Below, piece by piece: positions 43,403-53,040 of a stretch of DNA of 64,000 bases (position 1 is the stretch's first letter; the number at the start of each line of letters is the position of its first letter). Both the position numbers and the translations under genes were made by a program. The notes beneath the pieces were generated by a model that made no database searches, was not told the DNA's origin, and saw only the letters and a list, made by a program, of their open reading frames with translations. The stretch covers positions 310,001-374,000 of the forward strand of contig CAJINV010000014.1 in assembly GCA_905178155.1 (NCBI GenBank). Reading direction: 5' to 3'. This stretch comes from Amoebophrya sp. A120 (taxonomy: Eukaryota > Sar > Dinophyceae > Syndiniales > Amoebophryaceae).

Positions 43403-46400
43403 TCAACAATGAAACACCTGGACCCTGGGTCCCGTGGTGCGGCAAACCGGGCACTTCGTGGGCTGCAAGGACTTCCCGGGCTGTTTTGCCTTGCGCAAAT
43501 CGTGAATGTCGAGATCGAGTGCGCACTCGCTGCAGAGTGCGAGGTGACGGCAGTTGGTGAATAGCTCCGTCGCAATACTATCCATGCAAATCACGCACTT
43601 GCCGACCGCCGCTTTGTTGTTTTCTTGCGCCTGCTGGTCATCGTGAATCTCGTCGCAAAAATTATCTTCACTGTCATCATCTTCTTCACCCGTGGTACTA
43701 GTATCTACTTCCGAAGTTGGAGAAGTCGCGGTGTCGTTCTTCATTTCGATGTCGTAACCTCCGGAAGAAGCTGCGGATGTGGACGTGGCACCTCCTGCTC
43801 CAGAAACCACCGCGCCGATGGAAGTAGATGCAACGAGCGCACTGCCGGTGGTTTTGTATGCATGGTTGTAGTCCAGCATCGGGTCCCTAAAGCCGTTATC
43901 TGTGTGCTCCCCCAAGTAGTGGCTCAGGTCCGACCGCGTGTAGTAATTTTTCGCGGAGAAGAGGGTAGTATTTTTGCTGCCGCTCTTCTTTTTCCGGCCT
44001 GCAGATCGTTTATTCCCCCGCTTGCCGTTCTTAGGTATATTTTTACCTCGATTGTTTTTACCATTAAATGCCCGGACGAGTGCCCCGTTCGAGGTTAGGG
44101 TTACAACTTCGTCGTCTGTCGTTATTATGTTCGTGGTCTCTACTATAACAGGCTCAGATGTCGAATTCAAAGGATTTTGAAAAAAATTTTTTAGCTTGCT
44201 AAAGCGCCTAAATACTTAAACTTTAAATAGCTACTTATGCATTCTAAGCTAGTTAGTTCAGGTTCCGGTAGGTTCTTTGCGGATGCGTGCGCATCCGCAA
44301 AGGACCTACCGGAGTCTAAGTTAGCTAGTTTAAAATCACATCATTTAAAAAACTAGGTAGTTTTTGAAGGCGCTTTCGCTAGCTAAAAAATTTTTTTCAA
44401 AAATGTTTGAATTCGACATCTGAGCCTGTTATATCTACAGCTCCTGCTTCGCCGAAGCTGTTACTAGTACTTCCCCGTCGCCGCCGGTTTCTGGTGGAAG
44501 ACGAGCTTTTATTTCGGCCATTATGCCGACAGGAAGAGGAGGAGGAGGAGCTGTTCTCATCTTGCTGGGCAATAGTATGCAACAAAAATTCACCGACACC
44601 GACACCGTAGCCATTGCTAGATGCACCCACAAAATGCAACATCACAAGAAATTGTTCTTTGCCATACAGCAGGCTAGTACAACTTGCCGAGTTGAATAAG
44701 CTTGTGGAATTACAAAGTTGTTACTTCATGCAGAAACTCAACTGCAGAACTTGTACGTCGTGCACGGGAAAAGTATGAATTTCGCTGTGGATAAGATAAG
44801 GGCTGTGCACGGTCTTCACCAGATCTCCGCCCACCATTTTGTTCATCGGAGGCTACAGCTGCCATCGCAGACGAACTACTTTGCCGAAAGCTGCGACGCC
44901 GGGTGCTGTACTGGTAGGTGCTAGCGGCCGCCAACGTCAGTGGTGGATAAGACCCGTCGACGTCAACCACGTCTGAGATCGAGGCTCCGAAAGCAGTAGA
45001 ACTAAGACTATTGCTATTGTAACCAGCGGCCGCGTTAAAAAAAGGACTACTACCAGCACTCCCGGGGTTCATGATGTAGTTCCTGTTCGCCCTACTGCTT
45101 CTGCTTCCCCCGGCGCCGCCGCCGCACAGTTGTGGTCCCCTTGGCAGCGCTTTCTGGTCCTCCTCGTCTTCACAGGCATCGTGGTAAAAGTTCCGCTCCA
45201 GCTCCCGATTACACATCTTCGCCTCGAATTGCTCCGACAGCTCCTCTAGCCGCTCCACTTGCTTTTTGCGATTGAAACTCAAATTCTTCTGGTGCTGGGC
45301 TTGCTGGGCGCTCAGGGTGCTGCAGGCGGAGAGCGTGGATCGCCGTGAGCTGGTGATGCTCCCGGAGTGGTTGGAAGATATGCATTGCAAACATGTCGGC
45401 GTCTGGATTTGTGACGCGAAATTGGAAAGACAGCGAGGATTTATGATGCATATTAATGCTGTGTCATGCAAGCCTGAGGATCTTCACAAGAAATTCGCTG
45501 CGTCTTATCTTTCCAGACCTAGACATTTTTGCACTTCGTAGAGGAAGTTGCAATGCCATTGGGCGGAACCACAGCCACTCCTCCGGAAGTAGTCGTGGTG
45601 GCCGTCGGTGGTTGAAGATCTTCTTGGCGCTCTTCTCCACGCTGCAGTGGCAGGCCCGCCCCCTGTAGCGATGAATTATTATGCTCATCAATATTTCCAG
45701 TGGTAGTGGTACTACTATTCAGGTCCTCGTGCTGCAGCTGTCCCTGTCGCTCTTGATGTAATTCAACTGGCGGTGCAGCGGCAGGAGATGATGGCTGTTC
45801 CTCCGGGGACGTAGTAGTAGTAGACGAGCCCTGGAGCTCATCATGTTGAGCCGCGGAATGTGGGGCGATCGCAGGAGGAACTCCTTCCGCCTCCGCTGGA
45901 GCAGTTGAAGTGGTGGTCATGGGCATGGCGGCTGTAGCAGTTGAATTTGAAGCTCCAGGAGCAAGATTCGGATCCTGAGCGGCGGGAGAAGCAGACACAG
46001 CACCGCCGGTGGAGATCAATGCCGGTACCACCACATGTGGATTCGCGGCCGTCGTCGACGTCGCCCCCATTGTACTATTATTTTCTGTGTGAGCCGTGCT
46101 GGAGCTGACACTGTTCACGGTGGCATTCGTAACCGCTGTGAAGGTACTAGTCGCCACTGTAGTGGACGAGCTGGAGGGTAGTTCTCCTCCGCTTGCTGTT
46201 GCAGCTAAGTGGCGAGAAGGTTCTTGAAAAGCGACGACGTTGTTTGCACTAGTGTGAGCTAAAGTCGTAGTCGGTCTGCTTGATGTTGTCGTACTAGTCG
46301 AGGGCACAGTACAACTTCTTGTGGGGGCCGCTGAGTCATTTAACTCGTGGTCATCATAATTTTCAATACCTTCTGGTACTAGAGTTGTCACCGCAGCTTC

Positions 46401-47138
46401 ATCTGCGCTAGAAGTTGCAGTCGCATTTCTCCCCGATGTTGCGCCGCACGTGGTTATTACAGAAGTTGTAGATCCTGTCGTTGTAGAAGTAATTCCGCCA
46501 GCAGTTGTTCTTCTGGCTTCCTGTAAAGACGTCCGCTTGTTCAGCAACTCTTCGAGACGTTGATCGATTTCCGCTGCGGTCACGACGACCTCGGTTGTTC
46601 GGTGAGGAGCAGCTTGTTCTGCGGAAGAACTGCCAGCGGCTGTCCCTCGTGTAGTACCACCGCCGGAGGTGGAAGATCGCGCGCCAGCAAGTGAGGTAAA
46701 AAACCCGTGAACGACGGCTCTTGTTCCAGCAGGACCGCTACTCCGCCACTCAGACATGAAATCATGAGCATCGATTATTTGGTCTTCACCAGCACGACCA
46801 CCCCCGACTGTTGCAGCTGGAGGGTGGTTCATCACGCCGCCTGCTTGCACACGATCGTTATCAGCGGCCGTGTAAGAACTACCGTTGAAAGAAGTAGAAC
46901 CAGCTCCGGTACTATAATTGTTACACGACTTTGCAAGTTCGGCCAGCACGTAGGGCAGGAAAAACAACCACACCAGCACCGCGGCGTAGCCCATCAGAGT
47001 CACTGGGTCAAGACCTGCTATCATGTCCGCGATCTTGTTTTGGTTGTCGTGGAGGTCGTTGTGCGTGCTTGTACTTCCTAGTAGAAGTTCCTGCATATTT
47101 TTCTGCCACATGAGAAACAAGTCGTGTGGGCTGAACAT
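43403..47138 (-). CDS. Membrane-anchored RING-finger protein (putative E3 ubiquitin ligase)
   Basis: Reconstructed 1,004-aa protein. Exons: 47138-45541, 45373-44820, 44560-44434, 44138-43403. Introns: a short family A introner, a GT-AG intron (44561-44819) and a 290-bp palindromic introner. I chose ATG 47138 because the in-frame codon at 47144 is GTG. One hydrophobic segment (LMGYAAVLVWLFFLPYVL) lies near residues 50-70. A very Thr/Ser-rich region follows, then a basic and acidic coiled stretch (KKQVERLEELSEQFEAKM). The C-terminal C3HC4 RING has the pattern CVICMDSI, then NCRHLALCSEC, then KCPVCR, ending close to the C-terminus. This layout is seen in MUL1/MAPL-like and other membrane RING ligases; the E3 role is inferred from the RING. 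An ATG at 44170 that seems to start a 255-residue protein lies inside the palindromic element and is probably not used. Confidence 0.8.
44144..44433. mobile_element. Palindromic introner element (RING gene)
   Basis: 290 bp. The outer arms (TATAACAGGCTCAGATGTCG onward) match for about 65 bp with four or so mismatches, and a second perfect stem surrounds CCTTTGCGGATGCG at the centre. Flanks TCTAC are identical. Removal joins GEAGAV|ETTNI. Confidence 0.87.
45379..45540. mobile_element. Introner element, short family A copy (RING gene)
   Basis: 162 bp, internally deleted relative to the roughly 260-bp family A copies but with both ends retained. Flanks are GAAGA/GAGGA. Removal joins IATSS|NHSGS. 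Confidence 0.84.
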
Positions 47139-48015
47139 GATCACGGAGTAGCAAGAAACGATAGTGCAGGAGGACCAGTGGAGATTGTGTGTCTTCAGAA
47201 GAAGAAGCGGACTTTAAAACGAAAGATTTTTCTTGTTGAGCACTTAGTCGTGGAGCAGCAAGTCCGCGTGGGGTAGTGGTCGTGTGAGTAGTGCAGAAAG
47301 ATCTCCGCTTGGCACGCTTCGCCGCGCTAGATTTAGTGCGGAGGGGGGGCTACGGCGAGGCGATACTCGTGGAAGTCATCAATGGGGAATGGTGCTATTT
47401 CTATTTGTCTTTATTTGCGGTACTAGACCACGACGTCCAGATAGACAACATCAATATTTAGTGGCACGACATCAAACCGGAGTTGTCAAGGAAGTTCAGT
47501 ATGTATGCAAGAAGGGTAAAAAAAAGTGAATGTAAACAACATTTTGTAGAATAACCGAGAAAGCTAGTCGCACGGACGCTTTCTCGAAGAAAAGCTCAAG
47601 GATATCGAATAAAAAGTGAACAAATTCGTCGCTAGTGTAAAAATTTGCAATAGTTTTTTCCTACAATTCTATTTCAGGTTGCACCATCCCCAAAGAAAAT
47701 CTCGAGGCAGATTCAAGCTTAGAATGTAGTAGGTAGCTGTATCAAATACTTCGACTTCTAGTTGTACTGTTCCCTATGAGCAATTTGCAATTTGATACTC
47801 ACAGATGATTCCGCTTCCCTTCATCAATCGAAATGGCAAAATTTGGATCCTCATCTTGTCGTTCCCCTTTTTCTCCTTTTTTGTAATTAAAGCGATGTTT
47901 ACATTTACTGGAGTTCAGAAGATGATGACAAAGCCGGGCTTTTTTCTAGTTTTGCTGCAATCATGCGATCGCTCTCGCTCTCCCTCAAAGTTGTAACTGA
48001 AAGCTCAAAGGACAC
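47139..48015. other. Upstream flank of the RING gene, no gene recognised
   Basis: Contains only short frames. It may include the promoter region of the RING gene, but no element is recognisable. Confidence 0.45.
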
Positions 48016-49133
48016 TAGTTTTGCACACATGGTCGAAGGCAGTGGACAATAAGGCATGGCAAAAACTTTATCCGTCTGGCAGCTTGCAGCTGGGAACTTA
48101 TCCAGTTTGCGCTTCTTTTTGTGTTTCTTGCTGTGGGCTCTGGGACCAAAAGAAACACCTCGACAACACCACTCCGGATCACTGCCTGGCCCCCCTCCCA
48201 TGGCCATGGTAGTGTATATTAATTTTGCGCGCGTTTCAGAAGCCACCCAGACCCAGTTGCTAAGCCGGTTTCACTCCGAAAGAAACGGAGAAAGAAAGGA
48301 GGTCGGGCAAAAGAGCGCGGGGCGCCCAGGCTATGTGTTACCCCGTTCTCCCCCCCTCCCCCCCCCATTTTCCTGCGTTTTGTTGTTTATTCAATGCGAA
48401 CGCACAAAAGACAACGAAAACCGGGCAACCTAGGCCATGAAGCGCAAAGCGGCACCCTGGAAAAAAAAGTTTTTACTTTAGCCCATTCCCCTGCCGGGTT
48501 TTGCAAATGAAAATTGCGCCGAAAACCAAATCTCTGCCGGACTTTTGGCAAAAAAAAAACTGCCGAAATTTGGCAAGATTGAAAAGCCTTGTCATGGCTT
48601 AGGTTGTCCGGCTTCGCATTTTGCGCGTTCATGCTATCCAATGGCCCGCCGCCCTACCGCCCCCCGCCTCCTTTTTTCCTCTGGCTATTCCAATCGGCAC
48701 GGGCTGCCTAAGCAAATGCGCAGGCAGTGAGCGCAGTCCACCAGCTCCCCACCGCGGGCAGCCACTTCGGCGATGGCTCCCAAACACGAAAAAAGCGCAG
48801 CGCCGCGCCGCGCCTTGGTTGTTTCATTTACGCAGGGCCCCGCGGGCGCGGAAGCAGTTCGCGCAGCTGCGCAGTTCGCAGTCCGTGAGACAGCTCGCGC
48901 CGCTGCGCAGTTCGCAGTCCGTCAGTTCGTGCAGCTGCGCAGGTCGCAGCTTGTCAGCACGTTACGAGGCCCCGAATTTTTTCAGTTTGCAGCTTGTCAG
49001 TACGCCACGAGGACTCGATTTTTTTCAGTTTGCGGTTTGTCAGTACGTTACAAAACACCGAAAACTCGAAAGCCAGAACCTAGGCTAGTTTTGCACACGT
49101 GGTCGAAGGCAGCGGACAATAAGGCATGGCAAA
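48016..49133. repeat. Segment bounded by 49-bp direct repeats with internal tandem repeats
   Basis: A roughly 49-bp sequence starting CTAGTTTTGCACAC and ending AAGGCATGGCAAA occurs at about 48016-48064 and again at 49085-49133, differing at two or three positions. Between them, 48850-49060 holds tandem copies of a GCGCAGTTCGCAGTCCGT-type unit and then a TTTTTTCAGTTTGCAGCTTG-type unit. The GC-rich character differs from the flanks. It may be an unclassified mobile element or a local duplication. No convincing gene is seen. Confidence 0.6.
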
Positions 49134-49688
49134 GATGATTCTAAAAGGACACGAAAGTAAGGTATTTCATCTCGAGCTGGACATCTCCACGAGACGAGCG
49201 CGTAGCTGAACTTCTTTTTCCATCTTCTTTCGAGTGTTGAACAGAACATTCGTAGTAAAGTTCCAAAAATCACACGAGTCCATCCCTCCGACGCCTCAGT
49301 ACTGGTTGCTTTTCGTACTTCTTTCGAGATTACTCAGCTTGCTCTTGTTTCCCTGCACGACGACTTTTGCAACTGATCACTGCTTCGAGGGTTCTTGTCG
49401 AGGAGGCCTCCCACATTTTCACTTTAAGAAGACTGCACTAGTTCTTCCTCGATCTTCATGTAAACGTCGGGTAGTAGTTATTTTTCTTTCTGGACACAAT
49501 CAATGGTCGTGCAAGTTGCACACTGCTTTTCGCATAAATGATTTGATGTCTTTCACGTCGACGGCTGTGAGAAGTTGGTGAAAGTAGCGCTGGCTCGCGT
49601 CCTACAGATAGACGTGGTTCTGGTAGTACCTCCAGGTTCTTGTTCCTGTCTTGTTACAAGTGGTTCCCGCGGCGGCCCCACCCGCTTT
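49134..49688. other. Intergenic, no gene recognised
   Basis: Sequence between the direct-repeat segment and the stop codon of the 89-aa membrane protein gene. Short frames only; no repeat or RNA gene noticed. Confidence 0.45.
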
Positions 49689-50446
49689 TCATTTGTCCTT
49701 CTTGGTTTCTTTCGCAGTGGCAAATTTCTGAACGGGCAGTCCGATTTCTTCGTCGGCGCTCCGCTTCCCACAACAGGTGGAGATGCAAACCACACAGGAC
49801 GGTATCACCTGCAAAAGCAAAAGCTATTCGTACGCTTTTGCACTTTTATGTATATGCAACCTTTCACAATACTTACTGCCGCACTAATATTAATACAAGT
49901 CTCGCCTTTTTTATCCCTTTCGTCTCGGAATTGCGAAGCTGTACATAATGTGCTTTTGCAGTTGCAATTCATAAACAGGATACAAAATCCAAAAACCGCG
50001 GTCATGACAATGACCAGCACCACCACCGTCGCTGCCGCGTGCTCCTCGGTTGGCCGGGCGCCGAGGATGTCCCGCTGGGCCTTCATCAGAACATCCTTCT
50101 ATGGGGGTGTCAGGATCGAAATCGTCAAAATCGAAAAAGTTGTGATGCACAAAATCGATGCCAGTTAGACCCACAGTTTGTAGTCGGCGCATGACAAATT
50201 CTCCCCATCCTGGAGGCGAATCTGTCATGCGGGTTGGGGCAAAAGGGCTGCCTTCTGTCATGCTAGTCAGCAGCCCAACACTTAACCCTTACCAGGACTA
50301 CAATCCGCCTTCCTTGCATCCTCTGCAATAGGGTCGCTTTTTGCGTAGCATTTTATGCATTACAGATCATTTCAACTTTGACGATTTCAATCCTGACGCT
50401 TCCATACCTTCGCGTATTCCTGTAACGGAAGCAAGTGGCTCGCCAT
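49689..50446 (-). CDS. Small single-pass membrane protein, 89 aa
   Basis: Three exons (50446-50407, 50094-49974, 49797-49689) separated by two introners join in one frame from ATG to TGA. The protein has a short charged N-terminus (EYAKDVLMKAQRD), one hydrophobic segment near residues 36-58 (TVVVLVIVMTAVFGFCILFC) followed by cysteines (CVVCISTCCGK), and a Lys-rich tail. Size and layout resemble SecE/Sec61-gamma-type or tail-anchored proteins, but the diagnostic motifs of Sec61 gamma are not clear, so no function is assigned. Introners make up nearly two thirds of the gene span. Confidence 0.6.
49803..49973. mobile_element. Introner element, B-like
   Basis: 171 bp. Starts TATCACCTGCAAAAGC and ends GCTTTTGCAGTTGC, then ATTCATA. 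Flanks GACGG/AACAG are decayed. Removal joins FCILF|CVVCI. Confidence 0.75.
50100..50406. mobile_element. Introner element, family G
   Basis: 307 bp. Ends GTCAGGATCGAAATCGTC and GACGATTTCAATCCTGAC. Flanks CCTTC are identical. Removal joins EYAK|DVLMK. Confidence 0.88.
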
Positions 50447-51293
50447 TGTGGCGCTCGCAGAGGCAAACATGACTGCTTATTCTTGTCCTTTTCTATTCCT
50501 TTAGACGATTGGTAGACACGAGAAAAACGACGAAAGCAAAAACTGTTGCCTGCCCCACTCTCGTATAAAATCTTTGTGGATCTGCTGTTGCATGCAGTTT
50601 TTCTTTTTGAGCAATGAATACTTCTCTTTTTTTCATATACTCACTCAGCGTCAGCACTGCCGTGTTACTTTCCGTGCGCACATTTCTTTGCGAAAAAAAC
50701 TGAAGCATGAAAAAAATTCTTCACAAGAAAATGAAAAAAAGCATGGATCAAAAACTTATGCAGCACAAAGATGTGGCGTGCCAGTGAAACGGGTCGACGT
50801 AGTTAAGACTGTTGCAAATCAATGTTGAAGCCGAAAGAAGAAGCACCAGTACGACGACCGAATCGAATGATGTAATCCAGCACCAAAAAAAAAAACCAAC
50901 ATCAATGGCGATACCACGACGCTATTCGGTGCCCGCTTTTGCAGTCGAAGCCTTAGCGTTTGCTTGTTGTAAGTGTACGCCAAATATTAGAAAACTTCTT
51001 TTCTTGAGCAGCTGTGTTTAATCAATGAAATCCGCGGTGCTTCTCAAAAACACAGTCCTGAGCTGTGCGGTACAAAATGATACATCCCGTAAAAATGCTG
51101 CTATGCTTCTTGTTGCAATGAGCAAGTCATTCCTCTTCTTGCAGTTGCGTGGCAAAGTGTAAATTTTGAGGAACAACCTCAAAACAGGGTACTTGGCGAA
51201 CGTTAAAAACAGGGTATCATGCTGAGTCGCGCTCGCAGCCTTATTGCAAGGAACAGTGGAAATGCATTCTTTTCCGTTCTTTCCTTTTACTAT
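50447..51293. other. Intergenic with one weak ORF
   Basis: A 71-codon minus-strand frame with an ATG (50708-50493; contains EYMKKREVFIAQKEKLHA and a short hydrophobic VGQATVFAFVVFLVS) could be a small membrane protein, but it has no homology I recognise. The rest looks noncoding. Confidence 0.3.
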
Positions 51294-52253
51294 TTACAAA
51301 ATAGTGCAACTTTCCAAGTCCTCGCTCGCTCGCTTTTCCATATCAAATGCAAATATGTCTGGGTCTGGAAGATTCTAAACTTGTGATGCTGTCTCCGGAT
51401 TCGAAAAAGATTTGTATTGCATGACCAGAAAGAGAACTCCAGTTTGTGCTCCGCGGAAAGGGCATTTCTCATGCGGAATAGGCATTACGAAGCCCTCTAA
51501 GAATCTGTGATGCTGGGGCATGCATTACAAACATCATGGGCTGTGCAAAATATGCATGACAAACCTGGCAATCTGCCAGACCTAGACATATTTGCAGTTC
51601 ATATTCCATCATGTGCACCATTTTCGCAAATCGCTCCTTTGCCTTCTCTATCCTGTGCAAAAAGTATCGTAGTAGTCGAACTTGCACTACAAATGTTTCC
51701 AAGAGCGAAAATGGAGTTTGTAATGCTGATTTTGCTTAGGAGTGGGATTTGTCATGCATGATCGCAATTACCACCAGTACGATACTTTTGCACAGGATAT
51801 TCTCCTGGTCGTAGCTTTCCCCCTGTTTTTCCTTCTTCTCCACCTCGAGGTCGATGTACTCCGCGACGATTGCCCTCTGCTTCGCGTGGAGGCTTTCGTA
51901 GCGGTATGAGACTACACAACTGGTGCCTCTCTTCGCTCCTGACTTGAAAGGCGGGAACAGCAATAGAAACGCCTACAAATAACATCAACATGGAGCCTCA
52001 GCATGACAAGTTCTTAATTATGCGACGCATGTATCAGTAATAGTTTGGCTGCTTCCGGAATTTGTCATGCAAACACAAACAGCGCCACAAGGACGATTGG
52101 AGTTGGTGTTTTGCACGAGGGAATCGTGCATGAGAAGAACTATCTAGAGGAAGCTGTGCACTCTCATAAGCGTTGCTGGAAGTTCAGATTTGCCTCCTCA
52201 TCCATCGCGGGAAGCGACGGGAGACGGCTACACAGCTCGGAGTAGGCCACCAT
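51294..52253 (-). CDS. Small coiled-coil protein, 88 aa
   Basis: Exons 52253-52169, 51899-51800, 51643-51604 and 51335-51294 are separated by three introners (families E, B and A) and give an 88-residue frame from ATG to TAA. The sequence is helical and charged (LEVEKKEKQGESYDQEK, RFAKMVHMMEKRASEDLE) with an N-terminal AYSELCSRLPSLPAMDEE. I do not recognise the family. A CAG acceptor at 52272-52274 lies 18 nt upstream of the ATG in an open frame. The ATG exon may therefore receive a spliced leader there, or a further upstream exon (an open stretch near 52545-52610) may belong to it. Confidence 0.58.
51341..51603. mobile_element. Introner element, family A, inverted interior
   Basis: 263 bp. 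The interior box is in the same orientation as the copy at 22702. Flanks TTCCA are identical. Removal joins VHMME|KRASE. Confidence 0.91.
51649..51799. mobile_element. Introner element, family B
   Basis: 151 bp. Ends TATCCTGTGCAAAAAGTATC and inverse. Flanks TTCTC are identical. Removal joins SYDQE|KAKER. Confidence 0.91.
51905..52168. mobile_element. Introner element, family E, one end decayed
   Basis: 264 bp. Starts TATGAGACTACACAACTGG and ends GTGCACTCTCATA. Flanks are AGCGG/AGCGT. Removal joins NFQQR|YESLH. Confidence 0.82.
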
Positions 52254-53040
52254 TTCAAAAGTGTCTTGCAGCTGCGCTCACGTAGAAAAACTATGGATCA
52301 AGCAGAACCGCCTGTTTCTTTTGTATAAAAGTACACAACTAAGACGGAGGTAAACTATTGTCGCTGACAACCAGCGCAACTAGATCTAGATAGTGCTTCC
52401 GGAGGCGGGTTGTACTACTTTAGCGGTCTATCGAGGTGATGTAGGACCAACATTCACATTGATATATCTCATGTTGTCCCGCGCGCCGCAACAACAGTCT
52501 ACTAGTGAGTACCCCTGCATCTACTTGTTCGTGCCTGCGCTCATGAAAATCTTGAGCAGCTGCTTTTCCAACGCTTTGCCAGAACGACGAGGTAAGTACT
52601 ACTTCCTTACTCGTCAACCGAGGGAATTTAGGGAAGAACAAAGACAAAGAACCCCGACGAACACCATCTGTGAGAATGTTCATCCTTGTTTGAGCTATGC
52701 TGTTCAACAAACAAAGCATGCGGATTCTTGTTGATAAGCACCTCGATAGAGGACAGTGCTCGTTCTTGTTTTTCAACTCTATGATCACGGTCAGTACTAT
52801 GTTCATAAAATCTATTTTGTCCGACGTAGTTTCAACCTTGTCATCTTTCATGTCGCTGCTCTAAGTAGAGCGTGCACTCGAATTACTTACATCGGTAGGT
52901 GCGTTGAAATGTCGCTATATTGGGAACTTTTGCCTTTGCACTTTCCAACGAAAAGCAATGGGACTGGTTTTCTTGCATATCGTATGTTTCATCCTCGCTC
53001 GTCCTTTTCGTTCGCACTCACTGGTTGACTCCTTCTTGAA
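52254..53040. other. Intergenic or unresolved 5' exon
   Basis: Between Misato and the 88-aa gene. A short helical open stretch (ALEKQLLKIFMSAGTN, near 52610-52545) next to a possible GT donor might be an upstream exon of the 88-aa gene, but the splice phase does not fit cleanly. Confidence 0.3.

Noticed and set aside
43403-44170. Independent 255-aa RING gene starting at ATG 44170
   Set aside because: The ATG and first nine codons lie inside the palindromic element. The upstream exons join the same frame exactly when the element and one TCTAC copy are removed.
48056-48433. 125-codon plus-strand gene near the direct repeat
   Set aside because: Low-complexity translation overlapping a repeat, with no family resemblance.
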